Positions 1-11,560 of a stretch of 64,000 nucleotides of DNA are shown here, one piece after another (position 1 is the first letter of the stretch; every line of letters begins with the position of its first letter). Under the pieces are notes generated by a model. It was not told where the DNA came from, searched no databases, and was given only the letters and a program-made list of their open reading frames with translations. The position numbers were made by a program, and so were the translations under genes. The stretch is from Vombatus ursinus (lineage: Eukaryota > Chordata > Mammalia > Diprotodontia > Vombatidae). The stretch lies in NCBI RefSeq assembly GCF_900497805.2, contig NW_020954585.1, positions 46,279,789-46,343,788 on the forward strand, in the 5' to 3' direction.

Positions 1-470
1 CTTTTCCTTTTTTTGATGTTCTTTTTTTTATCCCTATAGATTAAAAATTTTTTTATTATTGTCCTTAGAATTTTTCACTAGACTCAGCTTGTTCTGAACT
101 TTAGCACTCTTGAATATTTTTTTTATAGGGCCATGTCATGTACCTGGCCTGCTCTTGCTTTCATCTTCCGTATGAGTCTTTTCAAAACCTAACTTAGTTG
201 GTTGTCGAGTTCTCTGCACATCTTTGTCTCTTCAGACAACTCCAATTTTTCTTCTTTATCAGAATTGTTTCTCTTTGTGACTTAAGAACTTTATTCCTGA
301 GTGTTTCTTATTCCTCCTCAACTGACTTTCCCTATAGCGTTTTAATTTATAGGATCCTATCTATTCTTCTTCTGAATCCTGTGAAATCTGTTGTACAAGT
401 CAGACTATGCCTTGTTTTCTCTCCTTCCCAAACATATATTCTAAGCTAGTACCCTAAGGTTCCCACTATC
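1..470. other. AT-rich intergenic stretch, nothing recognised
   Basis: T-rich sequence with scattered short poly-T runs. I see no SINE head or CORE motif, no L2 end and no credible exon. It could be a decayed LINE, but I cannot assign a family. Confidence 0.3.
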
Positions 471-477
471 ATCATCA

Positions 478-955
478 TCAACAAGCATTTATTAAGTGCT
501 TACTATGTGCCAGACACTATGCTAAGGGATAGAAAAAAAGATAAAAAAAATCACTGACTTCATGGAGTTCACATTTAAGAAGGGAGACAAAGTGCAAACA
601 ACTATGTATGTAAGATATAACCAATACATAATGTGAATGGGAAGTGATTTAGGAGGGAAAGGACTAGTGGAAAGGGTAAGAGTAGGAAGTGGCCTCTTGC
701 AGAAGGTGAGATTTGAACTGAGTCTTGAAGACAGTGTAGGATGCCAAAAGGCAGAGGTGAGGAGGCAAAGTATTCCAGACAAGGGGGAGAGCCGGTGAAA
801 AGGCACAAAGTCAGTGTTTGGTGTGTTATGTTTGAGGAATACCAAGAAGATCATAAAGTACATGGAAGGCAGTAAAGTAGAAGAAGACTAGAAAGGTAGG
901 GAGGGACCAGATTTTTTTGAGCTTTAAAAGTCAAACAGATGATTTTATTTCTGCC
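478..955 (-). mobile_element. L2 LINE 3' region, reverse orientation
   Basis: Begins with the reverse complement of the L2 3' terminus ('agcatttattaagtgctta', 'tgccagacactatgctaag'). It continues into the L2 segment that reads here as a gain-of-fluid-like series: 'gagatttgaactgagtcttg', 'attccagacaaggggga', 'aaggcacaaagtcagtg'. It is 5'-truncated and old. Confidence 0.8.
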
Positions 956-1054
956 TCAAGCAGCTAGTTCCTCCTGGTTAGTGAGAATCAGATTTCAGAA
1001 TACTATTTCCCTTTGTTGGTTACTCCACTTTTTGAAAGATCAAATTATCATTAA

Positions 1055-1275
1055 GGGGGCAGCTAGGTGGCACAGTGAATAGAGTCCTGGAGTCTGGAAG
1101 ACCTGAGTTCAAATCCCACCACTCACCCTGGGCAAGTCACTTAACCTCTGTTTACCTCAGTTTCCTCAACTACAAAATGGGAATAATGCCACTAACCTTG
1201 CAAGTTTATTGTGAGGATCAAATGAGGTAATATTTGGAAAGGGCTTAACATGTAGTGGGTTGTATATAATGACCT
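1055..1275 (+). mobile_element. MIR-type CORE-SINE (marsupial MIR form)
   Basis: tRNA-like head 'gcagctaggtggcacagtga', then 'gacctgagttcaaatccca', the CORE 'gggcaagtcacttaacct' and 'cctcagtttcctcaactac'. The tail is L2-like ('tgaggatcaaatgaggtaat'). Nearly full length. Confidence 0.85.
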
Positions 1276-1729
1276 GCTCCCTTCCCTTCCCCCTTTCAGC
1301 ACCATACTAGTCATGGGTCCCAACCTACTAAGTCTTACTGATTCCTGTGAGATACTAGTCCTTGAGTTAGGATCTCTAGTTCACCTTGCTTGTTATCCAT
1401 ACATTGTGCATTATATGTAGACATCTGAGGCCAGGTGTTTTATTATTTAATCCTTTTTAGACATTTTCTCCTATGAATTTCTGGACCTCTCTATTCCTAC
1501 TCCTTTTCTTATGTTATTGTTGTTCTCCATCTATAGTATTCAAGCTTGATGAATGTATGTAGTTCTCTCTCTTTCCCTTTCTTTTCAATTTAAATACCTT
1601 TTGATCAGATTTCAAATATTGAGGCAAAATCATTTTTATCAGTCATTGTTAGGTGTGCATTCCTGCATTGCCTCTCACTGTATTTGAGGCCATGGTCTAG
1701 AAATGCAAATCTCGTTTTCAGACATGATC

Positions 1730-2010
1730 TCCTCACTTCCCAATAGCTGAATCCCTGTTCCATCTTTCAAAGCGCATTTCCAGTGTCATCTTCTCTATGA
1801 CACCATCCATGTTCTCTGGAAGAGGTTTGCTCTGATCCTTCAAAGGACTTGAGTCATACCTCTCCTTTGCTCTTATATTATCCTATTTTGTACCATGGTA
1901 TTTTTATGCATGTCTTATCTTTTCAGTGAGAATGTAATCTCTTTGAGGACAGGAACTAAGTTTTGCCTAGCCAGTAAGGGCTGAATAAGGGCTGTTTATT
2001 GAATTCAGTT
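1730..2010 (+). mobile_element. L2 LINE 3' end
   Basis: Shows the usual L2 3' order: a 'tgtcatcttctctatgacac' block, then 'gtaatctctttgaggacagg', then a degraded 'cagtaagggctgaataagg' terminus. Sense orientation, 5'-truncated. Confidence 0.75.
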
Positions 2011-2224
2011 GCAAATACCTCCAAATCTAGAGGAAAACTTAGGTTAATGGTGGTAGGTTAATGCAGTGATAGGTTCATGCAGACTCTCAAGCCAATGATA
2101 TAGTACACCTTCTCATCTAAAGTATAAATACTTTATATTAACTTCAAGTTACCTGTTAACTTCAAGTTACCCTGAACATCAAGGGCAAGCTGGGAAGGGA
2201 AAAGAAGTCTCAAAAGGGATATAC

Positions 2225-2237
2225 ATATGTGTGTGTG

Positions 2238-2272
<35 letters not shown>

Positions 2273-2310
2273 TTAGAGACACATATGTATATATGTATGT
2301 GTGTGTAGGC
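2225..2310. repeat. TG/CA microsatellite, interrupted
   Basis: A short TG run passes into an AC run (2240-2268), followed by mixed TATG/TGTG sequence. The purine-pyrimidine alternation is nearly continuous for about 85 bases. Confidence 0.9.
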
Positions 2311-3594
2311 ATAAGAGTGGGGAAGGGGTTTTGCTTTAGGAGAAAGTGAGTCTTGTAAACATATACACATAAGTACCTGTATGAGCCTTACGCCTTTAAA
2401 GTATTTGCTCTGGAAAAATCTCCTTTTCATCCAAAGAGGCTGACTCCTTGAGTCACTAACCCATCTGCTAACAGATGGAATACCCCAGATTACAGGCTCC
2501 CTAGACCATTCCCCTAATTTCAGGGTCTGGAGGGTAGGTTCTGCACATTCTAATAATAAACTTCAACTTTTTACTTTCCTTTGCTTTGGCCCTTGGTCAC
2601 CAGAAAAACTGAACTCTTCCTTCATCTCTTCCTCATACTCTCTGGGAGGGTTGAGGGTTTCTGGAGAAGAAAAAGGGACATAGGAGAGGAAGAGGGGAGG
2701 AGGAATGCAGTGAGAAAAGCCTGTTTGGAAAGGTAGTTTTTTTTTTTAATCTTTTCGGTTTGTTTTTGGACTTTGAGCTGCCAGCCTGAAGAAGATTGAG
2801 ACTAGGGTGGGAGGAAACAACGAGAGGGAATCTTCCAAAGCAGTAGCCATGGGAAATGTTTTTATTTTCTGCTTGAAAGAAAATGTCAGAGAATAAAAAC
2901 CTAGAGGGAGGAGGAGCGTATGTGAAACATACTTCTTTCCAAAGACTGTCAGAGACACCGAGGAAGGTGAGAACTAGTTTACCTCACCCTTCTTTTTCTC
3001 TCCATTCTCCCCTCCTCACCAGAGATCCCTTTTCCCCCCTCCGCCACCATTAGAATCCTTTGATTTGATGACCCTTGTTGGAAAAAGATACATACAGGAC
3101 AGCATAGGGTGTGTGTCTTTGTATTCTATGGTGAAATACGATACCTAATAGACAAATGTGGTGTGTGAGAGCCCAGGGATCGGGACATTTCTAGAAATGG
3201 GAAATGAAATATGCCTGACCTCATTCTAGAAAAATACCCTTCCTTCCTATGCCCCAGGATCACTGGGAACCCACTCATCACATCCCATCAGATTCTGGTC
3301 TAAATAGCTTAGTTTTGGCCTCAGTGCGGCTTAGTCTTTGCCCTAGCCGCAGCCTTTTGCTTCGAAGCGATCTTCATATTTATTAGGATGGCTTTCCTTT
3401 AATAAGGCAGACACATCTCCTTGTTAACTGAATGATTCAGCAAGTCCCGGGGCTTTACGAAACCCATTTGGTTGGAGGTGTGGAAGAAACCCTCGGCCCT
3501 TGAATTCTTAGAGTGATGTACGCAGGTGGAGGTGGGGAGGGGGCGTGTGGAATCATTGTTGCACTGTTTAATTTGTGTTGGCCCGGGCTGTCTC
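2311..3594. other. Intergenic DNA, no recognisable element
   Basis: Mixed composition with a GA-rich patch around 2640-2710. No SINE, LINE end, RNA gene or credible exon was found. 3360-3480 is non-repetitive and could be a conserved element, but this is only an impression. Confidence 0.3.
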
Positions 3595-3670
3595 CCTAAT
3601 TAGACTGTAAGCTTTTCCAGGGCAGGATATGTGCTCTACTCATAGCAGGTTCCCAGTCTATGTTGAAGCA
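3595..3670 (+). mobile_element. L2 3' terminal fragment
   Basis: 'ttagactgtaagcttttcca', 'gggcaggatatgtg' and 'catagcaggttcccag' match the last 70 or so bases of L2 in order. Confidence 0.6.
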
Positions 3671-3837
3671 TTTAAGTTCTCGGAAAAGAATAGGGCTTCC
3701 TAAGTTGTTCCTTTTATACTTCGTTGAGTGGGAAAGGTGGTGAATTTCAAAATGTGATGGCTCGGGGCAGTCCAGACCAAACAGATCAAGGAAAGAAGCT
3801 GGGCTTGAATTGGATGCCCTAGGCCAGGGCTTAGAGG

Positions 3838-4022
3838 TTTTACGATTATAGATCTACAGTTAGAAGGGAACTCGGAAGCCATCCAGGGCAGCCCTCATTT
3901 TTACAGATGAGGAAACTGAGGTTTCGTCGTGCTTAAGGTCACACCGGTAGTAAGCATCCAAGGTGGTATTTGAACCCAGGTCCTTTGAATTGACAATCCA
4001 TGCTCTTTCTTCTAACACCAGC
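3838..4022 (-). mobile_element. MIR SINE, reverse orientation
   Basis: Reverse-complement MIR: 'acagatgaggaaactgaggt', 'aaggtcacaccggtagtaag' and 'tttgaacccaggtcctttga'. It is the last clear interspersed repeat before the repeat-poor domain. Confidence 0.8.
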
Positions 4023-4029
4023 CTTGGGA

Positions 4030-4925
4030 AGTTAGTTCCCAGCGCTCTCTCGGGAGACAGCGGGGTGCAAGCGGAGAACGCAGTAGGGTTAGGGGCTGCG
4101 GTTGCAGTAATCAGAGCTCGTTCCCTCCGTCACTTTCCTCAGCCCCCGGCCCAGCCTAGCCCTGCTTAGCTTAATAGCACAGCAGGGGCTGAGGGCAGGA
4201 CTCCGGCGGCGCGTTCTGACACTCAAGCAAAGGTTACGTTGATTGGCATCTCACGCGGAGTCAAAGGCTCGGCCGCGTTTGGCGAAAGGCCTCTAAGGTC
4301 AACCCCCCAGTCCCCCCCGCCCCAGCTCATTCCTGTCTCTGAGAGGCCCGAGCAAGGCTTGTCTAGGGCTCAGAAGGCTAAACAGAGCCCGCCAGGGGAA
4401 TGTTTAGGATGCCCTGGGTGTGGGCAGAACTGAGCCGGACTGAGATTCTTCCTTCCCCCCCCCCCCCCCCCTCCGCCTTCACCCCAGTTGGGGTGGGACT
4501 GCCTGGGAGAGGCGGGATAGGCGGTCAAAGGCTGCAGGAGCTCTACGGCGCCTATGGGGTTAGGGGGTGGAGTGGGGTGGCGTGAAGGGTCGCTCTCAGC
4601 TGTCCAAAGCCTGGGACGGTTGGTGGGCTCCGATGGCATTCTCGGAGTGCTGGGATCCCGGGGGGTGGGGCACAGAGAGAAAGGAAAATCGCAGCTATTA
4701 ATACATTCAGGCCTGATCCCTGGCGGCCCCCAAGGAGAAGAGGCGCCCCAGCAGCTTCCTCCAGGTTTGGCCGCTGCGGCTATTTCAAGGTTGGAAGCCG
4801 CAGCGCGCACTCCACACTACCAGCCCGAGGTTGGCCGAGAACGAGCGAGAGGTGGTAGCGGTGGCCCAGACCGCAGCAGGCTTTAAGCATCGGGAGGAAT
4901 CGAACAAGGGCCGGCGCCAACGCCC
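4030..4925. promoter_or_regulatory. CpG island, upstream
   Basis: My hand count gives roughly 55 CpG in 0.9 kb at about 60% GC, clustered at 4040-4290 and 4740-4940. It lies about 10 kb upstream of the proposed TNRC18 exon 1. It could be a distal promoter or enhancer-type island; no transcript can be inferred. It contains a run of about 18 C near 4455. Confidence 0.5.
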
Positions 4926-7499
4926 CGCTGCCTCCCCCACCTCTCCGGAGGGTCAAATGCCTTCCACTTTGGCTTCCCCCTAGCCCAGAGCTAGCAGGGA
5001 AGAACCTTTTCGAGACATACCATGCAATACATACATACACTACAAACTCACCCCCTCCCCACTCACATATTTGAGTTCCCCTCCCCCACATAAGTGCACG
5101 TGTGTATACCCGCAAACACACACCTGGCTACAGCTTTTCTTTCAAGATTTTTTGGGGGGGAGGGGCGGAGTTGATTAGATAGAACTTCAGGGTCTATTCT
5201 TTCTTAATTCTATTCCACTCCCCGCACCCCTCTATACCCTTCCACAGCGTTAGAAATGCAAGCTGCTTAAGGTTGCCGGGAGTCCTTCAGCCAAGCCAGT
5301 CTCTGGGGAACCGGGCCGCCTGGCTGATTTATTGGCGGTTTATTTGGAGAAACGCTATCTTCGATTCTGTGTAAAAATGTGTGTACTGGAATGTAACCTT
5401 GGGCTGAAAACTGCAGAGATTTTTTTTTTTTAAGGAGGGGGAGAGAGGAGAGGAGGAAGTTGTTTCTCCTTTGGATTCCAAATCTGGGTTCTCCAGTTCC
5501 TTGAGGGTTCTGGTTTAAATAATAGTGGTTTAAGACACAGATAGACGCAGCCAACTTCTGAATTCCTTTCTCCCTGACACCCGCTGAGCAAGTCCTGTAA
5601 GATCTTGTCCAGCAGCCCTTAAATCCCTGTCCCTTTAGCACAAACAGGCAGCAAGAAAAATGTAATTTTAAAAATATACCCATAGCGGTTGGAAATGTGG
5701 TTTAAATGATGCGAGAGCCATAGAGACTGGTTTCTGTGGCAGAGACACCTGGGAGAACTTCGCTTAATTCATTATCAGTGTTTCTGAAAGCACCCAGCCC
5801 AATGCACCCTGGACATCTGTCAGTCAGTATATCTTGATGGCCCATCTGCGAGTTTCTGAATGATTACTTTCCCTAGACTTATTTTTTTGAAACGTTTAGA
5901 TTTCAGCCTTATGGCTTTATCAGTGACTAATGGTGTTTGCTGTTTTAAAAGGGGGGGGGGAGAGAGAAGGGAAATATAACAATCTCCCCTAACCTCTGAA
6001 AAGTACTGAAAAAATCATGAGAAACTGAGGAAAAGGAAAAGATAAGATGTATTTTGCTGTCCATTCCAGAATGCCTGTGTCTTGAGTTTTTAATGTAGAG
6101 ATCACAAGATGTAAAGGTATTTTCACCCCAATTGGTAGGCAAAGTAATGTAAAATAATTCGTGGTGGAATTGATTAAGGGAAAATAAACTCTCTGGATTT
6201 ATACAGTTGGTTCCTTAGGCACAGCTGACTACATGTTGATGTTTATCTACCTTTATACCCAGGGAAAAAACTGAGAAGAGATAGAAGTCTCTATCTCCTT
6301 TCATGAACTAGGCTTTAGAATCAATGGGATGTTTTCTCAGACTTCCATATTTGCAGAATTATAAATATTCCTGGTGAATTACAACCTTGGCAGCAAAGAA
6401 TCCAGCCCCAGGGCTTTGGGGCACCCAAAAGATGGAGATAGGAAGATTTTCAAGAGAGGCAGGAATTTCAACGTTCTCAGGCAATACCTCTCTAGTGAGA
6501 TACAGGTCTTGGACCAGCTGTCACCTCAGTTCTACAACCCAGCTGTGTGACTTTGGAATCTGGATGTTACCGTCCTTGGTCTGGCTTTTCAAAGTTTACT
6601 GTACCAATCTAAAGAATCCTACTGCCTGGGCTCAGGTGGACCCCTAGCTCGATATGAGTGGGAAATAGAGCATCTGTGCGTGGGATGAGCCAGCAGTCAT
6701 GGAAAGGGGAGATTAGTCAACTCCATTTTGGAGATTCTATCAAGGTATTTATGAGAAAATTTTCCAATCTCATTCCTCTCCACTGGCTCTGAGGTCAAAT
6801 AATAGTGAAGAAAACTAAAGGATAGGAGCTAAGTTAAAAACTGGGCAAACAGCAGGTGAAGACGACCCCAGACTAAAGGTGTAACTATCTCACAAGTCAA
6901 GGCTATCCTCCCTGTTCCACTTAAAACCCCAACTTTTTGAGGGTGACCTCCTCTTCCGTTGTATTCCCCCAATCCTGAATGAACTCAATCCTGCCCTCTC
7001 CTCTCCTGTCTGGCTGGATGGGGTAAGGACAGGTTCCAGAAATGGAGCTTCTGGAACTAGCAATCCTTATAACTCTCTCCATTCCAATATATTCAGGGCA
7101 ACTAGCTCGTGCAGTCTGCTGCTACCCCTTTGGGCTTGTAGCTCAGCTCTCAAAGCGATCTGCGAATAGGCAGACCCATTAGATTCGGCACTGATCTCAA
7201 AGCGACTGGGTCCTCTCTCTCTTATTATGCAGCTGCCCCAAACCTTCCTCCTTGCTGGGACAGCTTTAGGTCCCAACGAGGAAGTGATTGAGCCAGACAG
7301 AGCCTGAGCCAGTCCGAGATTTCGAGGCCGATTCCCGAGACTCCAGTCTCTCCTTGGGGTCCTGTGGGGCCTCGATGCAGACAAGAGCGCCTTGACCGTG
7401 GGCTCAGAAGGTAGACCACATAGAGGGCACACTCATCGAGTGTGCAGTTTCCTTCAGTGCAGTCTCTCCAGCAAGAAGTTCTTGGCCTCCCTGCTAGGC
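4926..7499. other. Unique intergenic DNA, no gene recognised
   Basis: No long conserved reading frame and no repeat family recognised. 5750-5880 is AT-balanced unique sequence with TAAT-type cores ('cttaattcattatcag'). A weak MIR-like phrase, 'cagctgtgtgactttgg', occurs near 6540 without the flanks needed for a confident call. Confidence 0.35.
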
Positions 7500-8790
7500 T
7501 TTACCCCGGGACTTTACGCCTTTGGATTCCACGGCACAACGAATTAGAGTGCCGCTGTCAAAGCTTCCTAACCTGCCTCAGCTCAGTACGGGACCTACAA
7601 CCTGAGACTGTATCGTGGGTTGGAATGGAAGGTCTCCGGGGGAAGAGGGAATTCATTTGTTCGCTCTCCTCTCCTTTAGAACGGTTGGGGCTACCGTAGT
7701 CGGAGCTGCCCAGGCTTATCTACAGCCATCCCTGACCACGCAACCACCCCGGGCCCCTATTTACCCGGATTTCTCTTCGGAGATCCTTTCCTCTTGCAGA
7801 GGGAATGTAAACTAAGGTAGCTGCAGCGCGATCCGGCTGGCCAGAGGGTTTTGAGTCGGGAGGTGGAAGGGTTGACCGATTTCTGGTTAAGAAAGGTTAG
7901 CCTCTTTCACTTTAGAAGAGCGGAAAGCTTGGGCTCGGTGCTCTGGTTACCGGGTATCGGATTGGATCGGGAGAAGCTACTTAAACTCAGAACTATGACC
8001 AACTACCGAGCCCTAGGGACTGGGGATAGCCGTATCTGAGAACAGTCTGGACAGACGCAGAGGGAACTGAGGGACGATAGCTTGAGAGCAAACCCCATTT
8101 CCACCCTCGGTCTAGACGGATCGCTGGCTCCAGTAGCCCACATCCCGAATTCCCTCTCCGGGCCCAAACCGGTAAGAAACCCAAGCCGCTCCGGCTTGAT
8201 CCAAGATGTTCCCCCCTGGGGACCAAATTCTGTTTTCCCTCCCCTCTCCCACCCGCGATATGGGCTGAGAGTTTTGGGGGAGAGGGCAAGTTGTGAGCAG
8301 AAGGTGCCTTGGGGGAGAAGTAGGAGATGTCCACTAGTTCCAGACAAGAAGTTGAGGCTTATGGTGAGAGAGCTAGAAGGAGGGAGACAAACTCATAGAA
8401 GCTAACACAAGATTTATGGCTGAAACTGTCCTCCCTCTGCAAGGAGTCTTTAATTTCTTTCCAATCAAAACAGAGTTGAGTGTAAGACCCGGCCAGGCGT
8501 TGGGATGGGGGCTGCAGCCTTGGTCCTTTCAAAAGACAAACGCGAGGGGGGGGGGTGGAAACCAACGACCCCCAAAACCGCTTGCCCCCCCACACCTCTT
8601 ACGCCGAACCCACCCAGGGCAACGCGGTGCTCTCCTCCCCGCGGACCCATTTTCAATTTGCCGCGGGGGCCGCGGGAGGGGCACAGGCGTTGACTCCGCT
8701 TCTCCGGGTCTTCCCGGAGCAAAAGACGCAGAGAGAACCGGAGACTGCAGCTCGGGCTTAGTACCTAGTCTCTGCTAAGTAGTCTCGGGA
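7500..8790. promoter_or_regulatory. Broad moderate CpG island
   Basis: CpG is frequent through 7500-8250 (about 38 by hand count) and again at 8590-8780, where 'gccgcgggggccgcggga' gives a dense cluster. Overlapping open frames on both strands reflect GC content; none resembles a known protein. Confidence 0.45.
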
Positions 8791-10839
8791 CTCCATCCGA
8801 GGCCCCTAAAGGCCTCACTTTAGTCAATCCCCGAATTAACAAGGCAAGCTGGGAAGTCGGGTACTTTGGACCTCCTGGTTTTAAAGGAGTGGGAGGTCGG
8901 GGAAAGGAAAAAAAATCCCTAAAAAAGAAAAACAACCCAGTGAGGGTATGTGTGTTGTCCAGGACAGCAAACCTGGAAAAACTCAGGCTTGGAATCAAAT
9001 TCTCAGTTTTATAATTACCCAAACCTTTTGATTCTCTAATTAAATGCTTTCCTTTATCGGGATACAACCTTTAGGCGAGGACTCCCGGGTCAGTCAGCCA
9101 GGGATGAGGACGGTATCATTTAAAAAAAAAAAAAAAGGCTCCATTTTGGGATTTGCAAAGTTTTTAGCCAGTAAGCATTGTTTATGCCACAGGGCATCGC
9201 CGCCCAGGCACTGGGAAGCCCAGTGCAGGGACCCTGGCGAGGTCGGAAAAGCTGGGGTGCGCTATTCGCCTAGCGTAAGGGGTTGTCTAGGTAGGAAAGG
9301 AGTAGTGCTCTTGAGTCTACAAAGGGTGGAGGGCTGGGCTGGGGGGAAGAGACGGGAAGACGGACACAATAGTCACTAGATTTTAGAGCTGCAAGAAACC
9401 TTGGAGAAGCTCGTTCGGATTCGTAGCCTAAGACAGCGTTAGTCTTCTTTCCAAGGTGAATGAGAAGGAAAGAGGCTGAGGCTGCGGCGGCGGGCTGCGA
9501 GGAGAGATTCCTATCTGGTCCCGGGACCAGGAGGAGAACGCGCTGGGAAACAAAAGAGCCGTTTCTCCCCTGCTAAGCCAAGCAACAACTGGGGTGGGGG
9601 GGAGGGGAGGAGGAGGCTGTGGATATGAGTGTAAAAGCCTCAAGGTTGGCTTGTCCTTTGATTTAGAAAAAAAAGGGGGGGGAGTATTTTGTCAACCCAG
9701 TTAGGGCATGGTTACGTGTTTATGCTACATTCCGTCATAAAAAAGGCCCCCACAGTTCGGAACAGACTGCAGCGAAACAAAAGAAGGGCTTAATCTAATT
9801 AACACAGCCCGGGAAGGGAGCAGGGAGAGGAGAGATGGGTGGTGGTAGTGGGGTTGGGATTTAGCAAATGCTTTTTCGCTCCAAGGATTTTATTTGGAGA
9901 AAGCAAGTTCAGGTCCGAAGGGCAGTTATCTTCTCTATTCCTCTGTCTTTGCCGCCCCACTCCCTCCTGTTCTCGGCAGTGCGCGGGTTTGGGGGGGGGG
10001 AGACAAAAAAGGGGGAAAACCCCACCAAACCAGCGAAACAGCTTGCACAGGTCCTATCAAGTCTATTTTAAAATAAAAATAAAAACAAACTTTTAAGCCA
10101 TAGTTTTCCCAACCGCCGTGCAGGGGGGTGCGAGCGGGGGGGGTGGTGCAGCTAGTGCGAGGGTGGCGAACTTCACAGGGACTTGTAAAGCTGAACGTTT
10201 CAGCTCGGAAAATGGCTGTTGTGAAGTCGAGCAAAATCCTGCCCGCTCCTGGAGTCTTGGAATGGGGGGGGGGTGAAGAGAAAGAGGAAGGAATTACAAG
10301 ATCTAGTTTTTAAATTTAGGTTTTCGGGGAGTGGGGGGGGAGAGAAGGCGGGGGCTGCACACCAAACACACAACCCACAATTTTCAAGCGAGGAGAGTAG
10401 AGCAAAGCCAATGATTAACGCCCCAGCCACCCCGCTCCCCACCCCCAAATAAATAAAAAGAAATTCAAACGCCCGCTAGGAGAAGGAGCCGAGCAGCAAG
10501 AGCCCAGCTGAACCATCCGCGGGTGCACCCATTATTCCACGCCGTACAAGCTCGCTCTTGCCTGCTTTGCTTACTGGCGGGGGCTGGGGGGGACCACTCA
10601 ATCTCTCTTATACAACACACGCAATCCTCGTTCATTCCACACTTACACGTCCCTCCCCGCCCCCCAGGACACAATCGGTTGGTTTTTTCCCCCCACTACA
10701 TTCCCTGCAAAGCTCCTGGCTTCGGTTTCCCCACCCAATCCTACAAGATGGCTCCCAGCTGCTGTTTACCAGACTGACTGCAGCAAAAGGGGGGGGGGGT
10801 GCGGGAGGAGAGAAGGAAAAAAAGGGCTTAATTCAAGTC
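8791..10839. other. Unique G-run-rich DNA upstream of TNRC18
   Basis: Contains TAATTA-type homeodomain cores ('tctaattaaatg' near 9036, 'taatctaattaacac' near 9790) and numerous G runs around 9595, 9990, 10135, 10265 and 10335. No exon or repeat recognised, apart from a possible MIR scrap at 9374-9412 ('ttttagagctgcaagaaac'). Confidence 0.35.
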
Positions 10840-11030
10840 GTGACTTCACTATCGGTGGCAAAGATCAAGGCAATTAAACATTCGCCACGGAATCAGACCG
10901 CGTTTCATCAGGGAGAGCCCGATCTTGCATCAACAACCGTATTATGCACACACACATAGTTAGGTCCTATATAAACATGCCAGCCAGCTTGTTTACTGCT
11001 CTAGTGTTAACAGGATCTGTTTTGCATGTT
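10840..11030. promoter_or_regulatory. Candidate non-coding regulatory element
   Basis: Non-repetitive AT-balanced block inside G-rich surroundings. It carries 'caaagatcaaggcaattaaa' (TCF-like and homeodomain-like cores), 'tcatcagggagagccc' and 'gtgttaacaggat'. Placement within the repeat-free domain suggests constraint. No alignment was possible, so this is inference. Confidence 0.25.
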
Positions 11031-11329
11031 TTCCTCACCCCCGTGTGTATCCCCACCCTGTTCACACACGCCCCCACCTTCGGTTAAAAAAAAACAACAA
11101 ACCTTCAGCCTCTCATCTAGGTAACCGTTTGATTATATAAAATGTTCTCCAAAATAGCAGAGGTCCTGGATTTGTGGGGTTTGGAGGCACTCGCCCCGCC
11201 AAATACTCTCACTAAAGCTTTTTTTTTTTAAACTGAGGTGCATGTGTGTGTGGGGAGAATAAGATAGGTTGGATGACTGACAAAAGAAAGGGGTGTGTGT
11301 GTGTGTGGAAGGGCTGGGAGAGAGAAAAA

Positions 11330-11560
11330 AAGATTGATCAACACAGAAATTGCAGCTTTAATGAAATGCAGATTCTCTTTGCCCGCTGATGAGAAACACT
11401 TGAAAAATGCAAGCGCCATTGGCAAACTCAAGACAAACAAGCAGAATTTTTATTAGCAACTAAATGATTTATTGCATACATACCCTACCGTCACAATTAC
11501 AGCGTCTTGTAGCATCCGGGTGTGAAAGCATTAAACATTTATAAAAATATGCTTTCCCTC
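11330..11560. promoter_or_regulatory. Candidate homeodomain-site-rich element
   Basis: Dense AT-rich sites: 'tttttattagcaac', 'aatgatttattgcatac' (contains TGATTTAT, a PBX-HOX type core), 'gtcacaattacag' and 'gcattaaacatttataa'. The sequence is unique and non-coding on both strands. Regulatory function is inferred from motif density only. Confidence 0.28.

Noticed and set aside
4370-4810. A 146-codon proline- and serine-rich frame on the minus strand
   Set aside because: Composition follows the GC-rich, C-run-rich DNA. The opposite strand is also open. No known protein resembles it.
7067-7432. A 121-codon open frame on the minus strand, overlapped by another in a second frame
   Set aside because: No recognisable domain, splice pattern or codon bias. 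It lies next to a CpG-rich region where open frames arise by chance.
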